A stretch of 64,000 bases of DNA from Verrucomicrobiia bacterium (lineage in GTDB: Bacteria; Verrucomicrobiota; Verrucomicrobiia; Limisphaerales; Pedosphaeraceae): NCBI GenBank assembly GCA_036268055.1, contig DATAUW010000005.1, positions 62,001-126,000 on the forward strand. The letters run 5' to 3'. Shown one piece after another: positions 50,756 through 59,668 of this stretch; position 1 is the stretch's first letter, and each line of letters starts with the position of its first letter. The notes beneath the pieces were generated by a model. That model made no database searches. It had not been told where the DNA came from and was given only the letters and a program-made list of their open reading frames with translations. Position numbers and translations under genes: made by a program.

Positions 50756-52090
50756 ATGCCCACCACTTCGCCATCGCCCCGGCCACCCGGCGCGCACTCG
50801 CATTTGAAAGACCTCGATTACTCGGTCGTTCAACAATGTATGCACTGCGGCTTGTGCCTGCCCACCTGCCCCACCTACGATGCCACCAAGATCGAGCGCA
50901 ATAGCCCGCGCGGACGCATCGCGCTCATGCGCGCCATCGCCGATGACCGCCTTGAACCCACCGCCGCCTTCGCCGACGAAATGTATTTCTGTCTCGGCTG
51001 CCTCGCGTGCATGACCGCCTGCCCTGCCGGGGTGAATTACGCCGAGCTTTTCGAGCACGCCCGCGCCGAGGCCGAGCAAAGCGGCGTGCTGAACGCGCCC
51101 CGGCGCACCGCGATTCGCAAGTTCACTTTGGAATGGCTTTTCATGGACCAGCGCCGCTTGCAATGGGTCGGCGCGGCAATGCGCCTGTATCAACAACTCG
51201 GTTTGCAAACGCTTGTTCGCAAAAGCGGCGTGCTGCATCTATTTCCCAAACGCCTGCGCGAACTCGAAGTGATGACGCCCGCGATCCAGTCGAAATTTTC
51301 CGACGAATTGATCAGTCCCGTCACGCCGCCCGTTGGCCCCAAAAAATATCGCGTCGCGATGCTTACCGGCTGCGCGCAGGATCTGATTTTTAGCGACGTG
51401 AACCGCGACACCGTCGAAGTCCTCGCTCGCAACGGCTGTGAAGTCGTCACGCCGCCCGAACAACTTTGCTGCGGCTCGCTGCACGCGCACAATGGCGAAT
51501 GGGAACTCGCCCAACAACTCGCGCGCAAACAGATTAATCAATTTCCGCCGGAAAAATTCGACGCCATCATCACCAATGCCGCCGGTTGCGGATCGCACCT
51601 CAAGCATTACGCCAAATTGCTCGCGGGCGATCCCGCCTATGAAAAGCGCGCGCATTTGTGGGATGACAAATTGAAGGACATCCACGAATGGCTCGCGCAT
51701 ATCGGCATCGCGCCGGTCGCGAACAATGCCGCGCCGCCGCAAGTCGTCACGTACCACGAGGCCTGCCATCTTTGCCACGGCCAAAAAATCACCGCGCAAC
51801 CGCGCCAGGTTTTGCGCGCGATTCCCAATCTCAAACTCGTTGAGTTGCCAGAAAGCACCTGGTGTTGCGGCAGCGCGGGCATTTACAATTTGATCCAGCC
51901 GGAGATGGCGAATGACCTGCTCGACCGCAAGATGAAACACATCCGTTCGACGCGCGTGAAGATTGTCGCCACCGCCAATCCCGGCTGCCTCCTGCAAATC
52001 ATCAATGGCGCCAAACGCGAAAATCTTCCGCTGCGCGTCGCTCATCCAATCACGCTGCTCGCCGAGGCCTATCGCCAGTCGCCATCGTAA
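50756..52090 (+). CDS. glcF: Glycolate oxidase-type iron-sulfur subunit, GlcF
   Basis: This encodes 444 aa. Two 4Fe-4S motifs lie in the first 100 residues (MHCGLCLPTCPTYDATK; FCLGCLACMTACPAGVNYAE). Two CCG domains follow: VAMLTGCAQDLIFSDVN with EQLCCGSLHAHNGEWEL, and VTYHEACHLCHGQKITAQPR with ESTWCCGSAGIYNLIQPE. It passes electrons from GlcD towards the quinone pool. Start and spacing fit an operon with glcD. Lactate or glycolate use are both possible. Confidence 0.92.
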   Translation: MPTTSPSPRPPGAHSHLKDLDYSVVQQCMHCGLCLPTCPTYDATKIERNSPRGRIALMRAIADDRLEPTAAFADEMYFCLGCLACMTACPAGVNYAELFEHARAEAEQSGVLNAPRRTAIRKFTLEWLFMDQRRLQWVGAAMRLYQQLGLQTLVRKSGVLHLFPKRLRELEVMTPAIQSKFSDELISPVTPPVGPKKYRVAMLTGCAQDLIFSDVNRDTVEVLARNGCEVVTPPEQLCCGSLHAHNGEWELAQQLARKQINQFPPEKFDAIITNAAGCGSHLKHYAKLLAGDPAYEKRAHLWDDKLKDIHEWLAHIGIAPVANNAAPPQVVTYHEACHLCHGQKITAQPRQVLRAIPNLKLVELPESTWCCGSAGIYNLIQPEMANDLLDRKMKHIRSTRVKIVATANPGCLLQIINGAKRENLPLRVAHPITLLAEAYRQSPS

Positions 52091-52111
52091 CATCAATTAT
52101 ATTTCTGCCGC

Positions 52112-52738
52112 ATGAGTTCATCCAACTACCGTGTGCGCCGCGCCACTGTGGATGACCTTCCCCATTTACTCGCGCTCTGGTCGGCGATGAATTTTCCCAC
52201 CGCCGATCTCGAACGCCATCTCACCGAATTCCAGTTGGTCGAGTCGGACGACGGCGGCATCGCCGGCGCGCTCGGCATCGAAATTGTCAACCGCTACGGA
52301 CGCCTTCACAGCGAAGCCTTCCACGATTTTTCCCACGCTAATATTTTTCGCGACCTGCTTTGGGAACGCATGCAATCCGTGGCCGCCAATCATGGGCTCG
52401 TGCGCCTGTGGACCAGCGAGACCGCGCCCTTCTGGAAAACCAATGGCTTCCAGCCCGCGCCGTCTGAAGTGCTCAAGAAACTGCCGCAGCATTGGGCCTT
52501 GCAAACCTCCGATTGGCTCACGCTCCCCTTGCGCGATGAGGACGCGTTGCAAGCCTCGCTCGCCACCGATTTTTCCGCGCTCAACCAGGAGGAACGCCAG
52601 CGCACCGAACAGCTCTTGCAGCGCGCGCGAACCGCAAAATGGGTGGGCATCGCCATCGCCGTCCTCGTCGCGATCGCGGGAATTTTTATCTCCGTTTATC
52701 TGATCATGCGCAACTCGAACGCCCTGCGGCGCTGGTGA
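52112..52738 (+). CDS. GNAT-like protein with C-terminal membrane anchor
   Basis: This encodes 208 aa. The first 115 residues resemble an N-acetyltransferase (YRVRRATVDDLPHLLALWSA; GALGIEIVNRYGRLHSEAFH), with a region like the acetyl-CoA site (ERMQSVAANHGLVRLWTSET; FWKTNGFQPAP). A charged linker (NQEERQRTEQLLQRART) leads to a single helix at about residues 180-202 (WVGIAIAVLVAIAGIFISVY) near the C-terminus. It follows glcF by 21 bp on the same strand. The substrate is unknown. Confidence 0.72.
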   Translation: MSSSNYRVRRATVDDLPHLLALWSAMNFPTADLERHLTEFQLVESDDGGIAGALGIEIVNRYGRLHSEAFHDFSHANIFRDLLWERMQSVAANHGLVRLWTSETAPFWKTNGFQPAPSEVLKKLPQHWALQTSDWLTLPLRDEDALQASLATDFSALNQEERQRTEQLLQRARTAKWVGIAIAVLVAIAGIFISVYLIMRNSNALRRW

Positions 52739-52755
52739 CGCAAAGTGGTTTCGGC

Positions 52756-54495
52756 TTACTCGCCCTCTCGCGTGACCGTCAGCAGAATGCGCTGCTCGCG
52801 TTGCTCCAGCAATTCGCCCAGGCTGTTGAACGTGAGCACGTAGAGCAACATTGCGATACCCAGCAAACCCGCTGAGACGATTCCATCCACCAGCGGCCCC
52901 GGCCACCAGCCCATTTTTGAAGACAAAAATCCGAGCAGCGGCGCCAGGAAAATCGGCAGCATCACCAGCGGATACAACATCTGGGTCAGCATCATCAACA
53001 GCACCACCTTGATCGGCGGCTTGGTTGGTTTCAGCGAACCGGCGGTGATGCGGTACGGCACGCAAATTGAAATCCAGTTGCCCGCTATGCACATTAAAAT
53101 GAAAACCGCGCCCAATTTCAGCACGCTCGCCGCCACCGCCATCCCCCCCAAATGAACCATTACCGTAAACACCACCAGCATGCCGCCGCCCAGGCCGAAG
53201 ACAATCGGCATCATTGAAATATTTTTCGCGAGCAAAACATTTTTTCGCGCCGCCGGTGACAAAACCAGCGAACGAAATCCGTCCCGGTCATAACCAAAGA
53301 CATTGAACATGAGCGGCAGCATACCGAAAAACGTAAATCCCACCGCGCCGGTCGCATAAAACAGTCGCGCGGTTTCACTCGCCGTCTGTGAAAATCTGAA
53401 CAGCATCATCGGCACAAAAACCAGCAGCAAAACAAAATTGCTGAAAAGCGTGATTCGCACTTCCGGCGCGCGCGTGAGCGATCGGAAAAATGCCAGCGCC
53501 ATCCCGGCCGATTCTTCGGCAACGAACGGCAAATCGCGCTCCAGGAAATTGCCGCGCGTGATACCCGTCTTTTTCTCCAGCGGCTTCGCTTGCACGGTAC
53601 CGCTCGTGTCCTGACCGCGATAAAAGCGAACCGTCGAACGATACGCCCGCGCCAGCCCCGCGATGCCCAAAAGAAAGCCCGCCGCCGTTCCCAGCATCGC
53701 GGGCAGGACATCTCCCGTAGCCAGGCCCATCGCGCCGCGTGGCAGCCAGAACACCGGCACATAATCCTGAGCGGCGGTCAATCCCTCCGGCACCGCCTGT
53801 TCCCATTTCGCCGCTCCATTTGCCTGCGCGGGAGCATCGTGTATTTTCTGCTCCATTTGCTTCATGTGTTTTGGCAGAAAGAAATGGATGTAGAGATTCG
53901 GCAGTTGACCGGCGAGCACGATGGCAAGCGTGAGCATGCCCATCACCGTGCGGCGTCGGCGCGGGTTGACCATCAGGCTTATCAACCAGCCGCGCAGGCA
54001 ATACGTCCAGGCCGATACCAGAAAAATGAAACTGAACATCAGCGGAAAAAGCAGGAGCATTATCATTCCCTTGGCCCACACCAACCCCGCGCACAGCCCT
54101 ATCAGCATCGGCAGGAAAAAAATGATGCCCAGCGTGAAATGCGACGCCACGAAATTCATCACAAAAATTCCCGCCAAGGAAACCGGCAAATGCAGCATGC
54201 GCGCCAGGTCAATGCTCTCCGAGCGTTGCAACTCGACCAGCACTCCCAGCATCCAGAAAAAGAGAAACACGCAAACGATACTGTCCCACGCCAGCATCGT
54301 AGCCGTCGGCGACAATTCGGGCAGACCAGTCATTCCCCCAATGAATCCACCGATCCCTGCGCCGATGATCAGGCACACCATGAAGACCACCCCGATGATG
54401 GCGAGCACGGCGTTGAATTTTCCGGCGCGGGCGAATTGATTTCGCGTCAACCGCCAGCGCAGCCAGAGGATCGTGCTGAGTTGGTTCCAGTTCAT
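52756..54495 (-). CDS. ABC transporter permease (ABC-2 type exporter)
   Basis: This encodes 579 aa with about 12 hydrophobic helices in two halves, separated by a cytoplasmic stretch (RFYRGQDTSGTVQAKPLEKK). The first helix lies at about residues 29-55 (AVLAIIGVVFMVCLIIGAGI). The fold resembles large ABC-2 permeases. It is encoded 4 bp downstream of its ATPase. The substrate cannot be deduced; lipid or antibiotic export are typical of the class. Confidence 0.85.
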   Translation of the reverse strand: MNWNQLSTILWLRWRLTRNQFARAGKFNAVLAIIGVVFMVCLIIGAGIGGFIGGMTGLPELSPTATMLAWDSIVCVFLFFWMLGVLVELQRSESIDLARMLHLPVSLAGIFVMNFVASHFTLGIIFFLPMLIGLCAGLVWAKGMIMLLLFPLMFSFIFLVSAWTYCLRGWLISLMVNPRRRRTVMGMLTLAIVLAGQLPNLYIHFFLPKHMKQMEQKIHDAPAQANGAAKWEQAVPEGLTAAQDYVPVFWLPRGAMGLATGDVLPAMLGTAAGFLLGIAGLARAYRSTVRFYRGQDTSGTVQAKPLEKKTGITRGNFLERDLPFVAEESAGMALAFFRSLTRAPEVRITLFSNFVLLLVFVPMMLFRFSQTASETARLFYATGAVGFTFFGMLPLMFNVFGYDRDGFRSLVLSPAARKNVLLAKNISMMPIVFGLGGGMLVVFTVMVHLGGMAVAASVLKLGAVFILMCIAGNWISICVPYRITAGSLKPTKPPIKVVLLMMLTQMLYPLVMLPIFLAPLLGFLSSKMGWWPGPLVDGIVSAGLLGIAMLLYVLTFNSLGELLEQREQRILLTVTREGE

Positions 54496-54499
54496 GAAA

Positions 54500-55255
54500 T
54501 CATAGCCAGCTTAATTTTTGGCTCTCGTGCTGATCGCCGCCCACCGCCTTGATGAACATTTCCTCCAGCGACCCTCCCTCGCGCGCGCGTTCCATCGTTC
54601 CCTGATAAACCAGTTTGCCCTTCGCGATGATGCCCACGTCCGTGCAAAGTTTCTCCACAATCTCCAGCACGTGCGACGTGAGAAAAACCGTCGCGCCGCG
54701 CTCAACGCATTGTTTCAACACGTCGCGCAACACCCGCGAAGCCACTGCGTCCACGCCCTCAAACGGTTCGTCGAGAAACAGCAGTTCGGGATGGGGAATC
54801 AGCGCGGCCGCCAGCGCGAGTTTTTTCTTCATGCCGTGGGAATATTCCATCGTGAGCTTCTTCTCTTCGTTTTCCAGGCTCATGATGCGCAGCAATTCTT
54901 CCGAACGCTCGCGCACGATCACCTTGGGCAAAAGATACATGCGGCCGACGAAAGTAAGATATTCGCGCGCCGTCAGGTTTTCGAACAACGCCAGATTTTC
55001 CGGCACCACGCCGATGCGGCGCTTGATTTCCCGCGCCTTTTTAACATCACGCGCATCGCCTCCGAGAATCGTCATCGCGCCGTCCGTAGGCGCGAGCAAG
55101 CCCGTCAGCATTTTGATGGTCGTGGATTTGCCCGCGCCGTTGGGGCCGAGAAAGCCGTAGAATTTTCCCCGCTCAACTTGGAGGTCAAGTCCGTCCACCG
55201 CGCAAACTGATCCAAACCTCCGTGTCAGCCCTTTCGTCTCAATGGCCAGGTTCAT
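54500..55255 (-). CDS. ABC transporter ATPase (ABC-2 exporter)
   Basis: This encodes 251 aa. Walker A (FLGPNGAGKSTTIKMLTGLL), Q-loop (RRIGVVPENLALFENLTARE), a variant signature (EYSHGMKKKLALAAALI), Walker B (ELLFLDEPFEGVDAVA) and the switch His (VFLTSHVLEIVEKL) are visible. The signature is SHGM rather than SGGQ, which occurs in some ABC-2 ATPases. It forms an operon with the permease downstream. Confidence 0.94.
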   Translation of the reverse strand: MNLAIETKGLTRRFGSVCAVDGLDLQVERGKFYGFLGPNGAGKSTTIKMLTGLLAPTDGAMTILGGDARDVKKAREIKRRIGVVPENLALFENLTAREYLTFVGRMYLLPKVIVRERSEELLRIMSLENEEKKLTMEYSHGMKKKLALAAALIPHPELLFLDEPFEGVDAVASRVLRDVLKQCVERGATVFLTSHVLEIVEKLCTDVGIIAKGKLVYQGTMERAREGGSLEEMFIKAVGGDQHESQKLSWL

Positions 55256-55403
55256 GTGCGCCGACCCTACCGCATGCTTCCCGCGAGTGCGAGCCGATAA
55301 TTTCTTCCGGACCGTTGCGTTGCCTCGCCGATGCAGTTCCCGCGTCCTGATAAATCACCCTCGCTATTGTGCTGCCGCGTAAAATCGCTATAATCCGCCG
55401 CGC

Positions 55404-56924
55404 ATGGTCCAATTACCAACCGCGGCTAATGATTTGATCGCGCTGCTGTCCCTGCCGGGGCTGTATTGCCTCATGCTATTATTTGGCCGCTGGCTCAAAC
55501 GCAGCCACGGCGTCCGGCTGAATTGGTCCTATCATCTTTTTTCCTTCTGCATCGCGATCTATTTTCTCGCGGACCTCTTCGATTGGAAGCTGACCTACAC
55601 CTGGCATGGGCAGGAGTATGAATACCACCGCGAATTGTTTGCGCTGGTCTGCATTCTCGGCGCTATTTTTATCATTTCACTCATTGATCGTTACATCTGG
55701 GATTTGTATTTCCGGCAAAAGCACCGCGTAAAAATTCCCAAGTTCGTCAGCGAGGTCGTCACGCTCTGCATCATCCTTATCAGCCTCGTCGTGATCATTC
55801 GGTTCGGCTACAACAAGCATATCGAGGGCCTCGTCATCGCGCCCAGCGTGCTTGCCGTCGTCGCCGGTCTCGCGATGCAAAACCTCCTCGGCAATATCAT
55901 CGCCGGCCTCGCGCTGCAATTCGGGAAGAATTTCAAGGACGGCGACTGGCTCTTCGTGGACAACAAATACGCGCAGGTGATTGACATCAACTGGCGTTCC
56001 ACCCGTCTGCGCACGGTGGACGATGTCTCCGTGGACATTCCGAACCTCGACATGTCCAAGTCGGTCATCGTCAATTTGAATCTGCCGCATCGTTTACACG
56101 CGATGCGCCTGTCAGTGTCCGTGGATTATGCCGCGCCGCCCACGCGCGTGAAAGATGTCCTGCTGCACGCCACATCGAACGCCAAGGGCGTTTCACCCGA
56201 GCATCGGCCCAGTGTTTTTCTCAAGAACTTCGCCGACTACGCCGTCGAATACGAAGTCAAGTTCTGGATGGATAACCACGACCACTACGATGATACCTGC
56301 GATGCCATCCGCACAAATATTTGGTACAGCTTCCAGCGCCACGGCATTCGCATTCCCTTTCCCATCCGCACCGTCCAGGTCGAGCGACCCGCGCGCAAAA
56401 AAGAAGAGGAAATCCAGACGACCGCGCGCATCATCCTGCGGCAGCATCCCCTGTTCAAGACGCTCACCGACGAGCAACTCGACGGCCTGCTGCCGCGCGG
56501 AAAATTGGTGCACTTCGGCCGCGGCGAAAAATTGATCGAGCAAGGCGACGAAGGCGAATCCATGTTCATCCTCGTCTCCGGCGAGGCGAACGTCGTCGTC
56601 CAAACCAATAACACTCCCGTGCATGTGGCGAGTTTGCGCAGCGGGGATTGCTTCGGAGAAATGTCCCTGCTGACCGGCGAACGGCGCAGCGCGACCATCC
56701 TGGCGCATACCGATTGTGAAGTCGTCGAGATCGGCAAGCCGGTTCTCGCGCGCAACCTCAAGGAAAATCCCGAACTGCTCGAGAAGCTGGGCGACTTGCT
56801 CGCCACCCGGCAAATGCACACCGAAGGCATCGTCGCCGCCAACACCCCCGAAGAAGTCACCGCCACCCAAATCATTTACACGAATACCTTCATGGATAAA
56901 TTGAAGGTGTTCTTCGAACTCTAA
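55404..56924 (+). CDS. Mechanosensitive channel with cyclic-nucleotide-binding domain
   Basis: This encodes 506 aa. Three or four membrane helices occupy the first 160 residues, followed by the MscS core (APSVLAVVAGLAMQNLLGNI; ALQFGKNFKDGDWLFVDNKY; VIDINWRSTRLRTVDD). The MscS cytoplasmic domain runs to about residue 335. A cNMP-binding domain follows at about 345-460 (GRGEKLIEQGDEGESMFILV; DCFGEMSLLTGERRSATI, the phosphate-binding cassette). The RSAT part matches the cassettes of cAMP/cGMP-responsive proteins. It resembles the bCNG group, in which the ligand may gate the channel. Confidence 0.92.
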   Translation: MVQLPTAANDLIALLSLPGLYCLMLLFGRWLKRSHGVRLNWSYHLFSFCIAIYFLADLFDWKLTYTWHGQEYEYHRELFALVCILGAIFIISLIDRYIWDLYFRQKHRVKIPKFVSEVVTLCIILISLVVIIRFGYNKHIEGLVIAPSVLAVVAGLAMQNLLGNIIAGLALQFGKNFKDGDWLFVDNKYAQVIDINWRSTRLRTVDDVSVDIPNLDMSKSVIVNLNLPHRLHAMRLSVSVDYAAPPTRVKDVLLHATSNAKGVSPEHRPSVFLKNFADYAVEYEVKFWMDNHDHYDDTCDAIRTNIWYSFQRHGIRIPFPIRTVQVERPARKKEEEIQTTARIILRQHPLFKTLTDEQLDGLLPRGKLVHFGRGEKLIEQGDEGESMFILVSGEANVVVQTNNTPVHVASLRSGDCFGEMSLLTGERRSATILAHTDCEVVEIGKPVLARNLKENPELLEKLGDLLATRQMHTEGIVAANTPEEVTATQIIYTNTFMDKLKVFFEL

Positions 56925-57237
56925 AGCGTTCGCTAAACCCAGCGCAGGGCAGAGCTGCTGGTCAGGGCGCATCTCAGTTTCTTGCAACCCGGAGGGTTGC
57001 CGGGCATTAGCCGGGGATAGCATCCCCGGAAGGACATCCAAACAAAATAATCCGCCCCGTCAGGGACGGCGGATCTCACCACAAATATGACTTAAATGCG
57101 TTGAGGCCATGATTTTCCCGCGCCCTTTCAGGGCGCTGATATAGTTTAAACGATTTACCGGGGATGTGATCCTAGCTAATGTCGCCGCCCCAGAAATTCA
57201 TATTTCATCCATGTCCGCGCACCGCTAAACTTTTCCC
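56925..57237. other. Intergenic region with hairpin cluster
   Basis: This 313-bp gap between the channel gene and the L,D-transpeptidase gene is dominated by the hairpins listed at 56984-57136. A CCGGGGAT fragment recurs at 57159 after the last hairpin. No coding sequence was seen. Confidence 0.6.
56984..57136. repeat. Cluster of four perfect or near-perfect hairpins
   Basis: The hairpins are GCAACCC-GGA-GGGTTGC (56984-57000), CCGGGGAT-AGC-ATCCCCGG (57011-57029), TCCGCC with GGCGGA (57051-57056 and 57068-57073), and GCGCCCT-TTC-AGGGCGC (57120-57136). They follow each other without coding sequence. From memory, such arrays recur in Verrucomicrobia and Planctomycetes genomes as dispersed elements, but I cannot confirm copies here. 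Confidence 0.55.
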
Positions 57238-58365
57238 GTGCCGACCAAATATCGCCTGCCCAACTCTCCGAAAAAGAGTCATCCGATATACTGGCTTTTA
57301 GTCATTGTCTTCCTTGCCGCGCTCGGCTGGCTTTGGTGGCAGCCCGCCAAAAACAATCCGCGCCGCGCCTCAAATAAAATCGTCGCCACCAAACTCCCGC
57401 CCGTCACGAATGTCATTCGCCTCGCTAATTCCTCATCGCCCAAACAAAAAAATATTTCTCCGGGCTCAACGGCCACCACCAACACCGTTATCTCCAACGG
57501 CCAATTTCCCCGTCCAGTGCATGATGTCTTTGAAGCGCAAGTCGCATTGATCGGCCAGGGTATTTCTTCAGGCTCGCTCGATGGCGCGCTCGGCTCGCAA
57601 ACGCACGCGGCGCTGGCCGCGTTTCAAAAACAGGAAGGCTTGCCGATGACCGGCGTGCTGGACGCCGCCACCAAAACCAAACTCGCCCTCGAAGAACCGC
57701 CGCTCACCACCTACACGATCACCAGCAATGATCTCGCGCGCTTGCAACCCATTGCCCCCACTTGGCTCGGCAAATCCCAGCAAACCGCCCTCGACTTTGA
57801 AAATATTCTCGAACTCGTCGCCGAAAAAAGTTTTGCGCATCCCAACCTGATCCGGCATTTGAATCCGGGCATCAACTGGAGCAACGTCGTCGCCGGCACG
57901 ATGGTGCAAGTTCCCAACGCTGCCTTCCCGGAAAACCCCGATCCCGCCGCGTGGATTACGATTCATCTCGCCGCAAAAACGCTCGAGGCTTTTGATTCGC
58001 AAACCAACCTGCTCGTGCATTTCCCGTGCAGCATCGCGCGGCGCGTCGAAAAACGCCCCATCGGTTTGCTGCATGTCGAAGTCATCGCGCCGAATCCGAA
58101 TTACACGTTTGATCCCGAAGTGTTCCCCGAATCCGCGGAAGCCAAATTGATCAAGCGCAAACTCATCCTGCCGCCCGGTCCGAACAATCCCGTCGGCGTC
58201 GCCTGGATCGGACTCGACCGGCCCGGTTACGGCATGCACGGCACTCCGCATCCCGAAGAAGTGGGTCGCACGGAATCGCACGGATGCTTCCGCCTGGCGA
58301 ATTGGAACGCGGAATATCTCGTGCGTATCGTGCGCGTGGGAACACCAGTCTATGTCGTCAATTAA
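57238..58365 (+). CDS. L,D-transpeptidase (YkuD) with peptidoglycan-binding domain
   Basis: This encodes 375 aa from a GTG at 57238. A membrane helix (YWLLVIVFLAALGWLWW) is near the N-terminus. A PG_binding_1 domain follows at about 105-150 (GSLDGALGSQTHAALAAFQK; MTGVLDAATKTKLALEE). A LysM-like segment comes next (FAHPNLIRHLNPGINWSNVV). The YkuD domain starts near residue 240 (WITIHLAAKTLEAFDSQTNL) and has the active site YGMHGTPHPEEVG with the catalytic Cys in RTESHGCFRLANWNAEYL. It forms 3-3 cross-links or attaches proteins to peptidoglycan. Confidence 0.93.
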   Translation: MPTKYRLPNSPKKSHPIYWLLVIVFLAALGWLWWQPAKNNPRRASNKIVATKLPPVTNVIRLANSSSPKQKNISPGSTATTNTVISNGQFPRPVHDVFEAQVALIGQGISSGSLDGALGSQTHAALAAFQKQEGLPMTGVLDAATKTKLALEEPPLTTYTITSNDLARLQPIAPTWLGKSQQTALDFENILELVAEKSFAHPNLIRHLNPGINWSNVVAGTMVQVPNAAFPENPDPAAWITIHLAAKTLEAFDSQTNLLVHFPCSIARRVEKRPIGLLHVEVIAPNPNYTFDPEVFPESAEAKLIKRKLILPPGPNNPVGVAWIGLDRPGYGMHGTPHPEEVGRTESHGCFRLANWNAEYLVRIVRVGTPVYVVN

Positions 58366-58425
58366 CGCGCCGCGCGAATACGGACATTGAATCGTGACGG
58401 CCTGATATGTTATGTAATCAACCGC

Positions 58426-59022
58426 ATGAACCAACCTAACTGCCTCCCGGTTTATTTTGCTTTGATTTTTTCGTGCTTCGCGGCCGGTTGTGCTTCAGCT
58501 CCGAAGAAATTGAACCCGGTCGTTTACACTGAGCAGGCGCTCGCCGCGACCGATGTATCAAAGGTAGGCCGGTTGGAAAAAGGTTCCGCAGCCGAGCAAA
58601 AAGCCATCGAGCAATTTAAGACTTTCAATTCCGATTTCTCCACAAACAACATCATCAACAACACGAAATTGGTCTATGCTCAGGATCTTTACTTCCGCGA
58701 CCCGTTCAAGGAAATCCACGACGAAAAGGAATTTGAGGCGTACCTGTTGCGCGGCAGTTCCGCCGTGGCCGAATTTTCCATGCAATGGCTCGATGTGAGC
58801 GAACACGACGGCAATTATTATTTCCGCTGGATCATGTCCGTGAAACTGCATCGCGACGCGCAGGACAAACCCGCCAGCCGCACCACCGGCATCAGCCACG
58901 TGCGTTTCGGCCAGGACGGCAAGGTTATTTTCCATCAGGATTATTTCGACGGCGCCGCCTTCATCTACGAAAAAATCCCCGTGCTCGGCGCGGAGATTCG
59001 TTTCATCAAAAAGCGCTTGTAA
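58426..59022 (+). CDS. Lipoprotein with SnoaL/NTF2-like fold (probable)
   Basis: This encodes 198 aa from the ATG at 58426, which starts a lipoprotein signal (MNQPNCLPVYFALIFSCFAA, lipobox AAGC at residues 18-21). The mature part resembles NTF2/SnoaL-like proteins (LVYAQDLYFRDPFKEIHDEK; YFRWIMSVKLHRDAQDKP; VRFGQDGKVIFHQDYFDG). No catalytic residues were identified. It would be anchored in a membrane on the periplasmic side. An upstream ATG at 58387 would destroy the signal. Confidence 0.78.
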   Translation: MNQPNCLPVYFALIFSCFAAGCASAPKKLNPVVYTEQALAATDVSKVGRLEKGSAAEQKAIEQFKTFNSDFSTNNIINNTKLVYAQDLYFRDPFKEIHDEKEFEAYLLRGSSAVAEFSMQWLDVSEHDGNYYFRWIMSVKLHRDAQDKPASRTTGISHVRFGQDGKVIFHQDYFDGAAFIYEKIPVLGAEIRFIKKRL

Positions 59023-59028
59023 TCGTTC

Positions 59029-59547
59029 ATGGTGATCGCGAAGTGCCATTTCGAACACGCGCCGGAAATACTCGCGATTTTCAACGAAGCCATCGCGAAC
59101 TCCACCGCGCTATACGACTACAAACCCCGCACCATGAAAACCATGGAAGCATGGTTTGAAACCAAGAGCCGCGGAAATTTTCCCGTGCTCGGCATCTTCG
59201 ACGACAGTGGCGAACTTGCCGGTTTCTCAAGCTATGGATCTTTCCGAGCATTTCCCGCGTACAAATATTCCGCCGAGCATTCAATCTACATCCGCAAAGA
59301 CAAACGCGGCCTCGGCCTCGGAAAACTTTTGCTCGAAGAAATAATCCAAACCGCGCAATGCCAGGATTATCACATGCTGATTGGAGGCATTGACTCAAGC
59401 AATGCGGCCAGCATTCGCCTCCACCAGAGCGCCGGTTTTTCGCACTGCGCCAGCATCAAGCAGGCTGGATTCAAATTCGGACGCTGGCTGGACCTGGAAT
59501 TTTATCAGCTCATTTTGACAACCCCGGCCCATCCGAACGAAGAATAA
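59029..59547 (+). CDS. GNAT N-acetyltransferase (phosphinothricin acetyltransferase-like)
   Basis: This encodes 172 aa. CHFEHAPEILAIFNEAIANS begins it, typical of the Pat/bar group. Acetyl-CoA binding is seen in SIYIRKDKRGLGLGKLLLEE (motif A), and GGIDSSNAASIRLHQSAGFS follows. The end has FKFGRWLDLEFYQLIL. It starts 6 bp after the lipoprotein gene. The substrate, perhaps an amino acid analogue or a small amine, is unknown. Confidence 0.92.
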   Translation: MVIAKCHFEHAPEILAIFNEAIANSTALYDYKPRTMKTMEAWFETKSRGNFPVLGIFDDSGELAGFSSYGSFRAFPAYKYSAEHSIYIRKDKRGLGLGKLLLEEIIQTAQCQDYHMLIGGIDSSNAASIRLHQSAGFSHCASIKQAGFKFGRWLDLEFYQLILTTPAHPNEE

Positions 59548-59668
59548 AGCCGGCACCACTCTGTGCCGCGCCGTTCTTTTGCCCTTGCCACGTCAAAATT
59601 GCCCACGACTCAAAAATCCACCCCCAATTTTGTCGGATTTCCATTTCAGCGCCGATATACTTGTGAAA

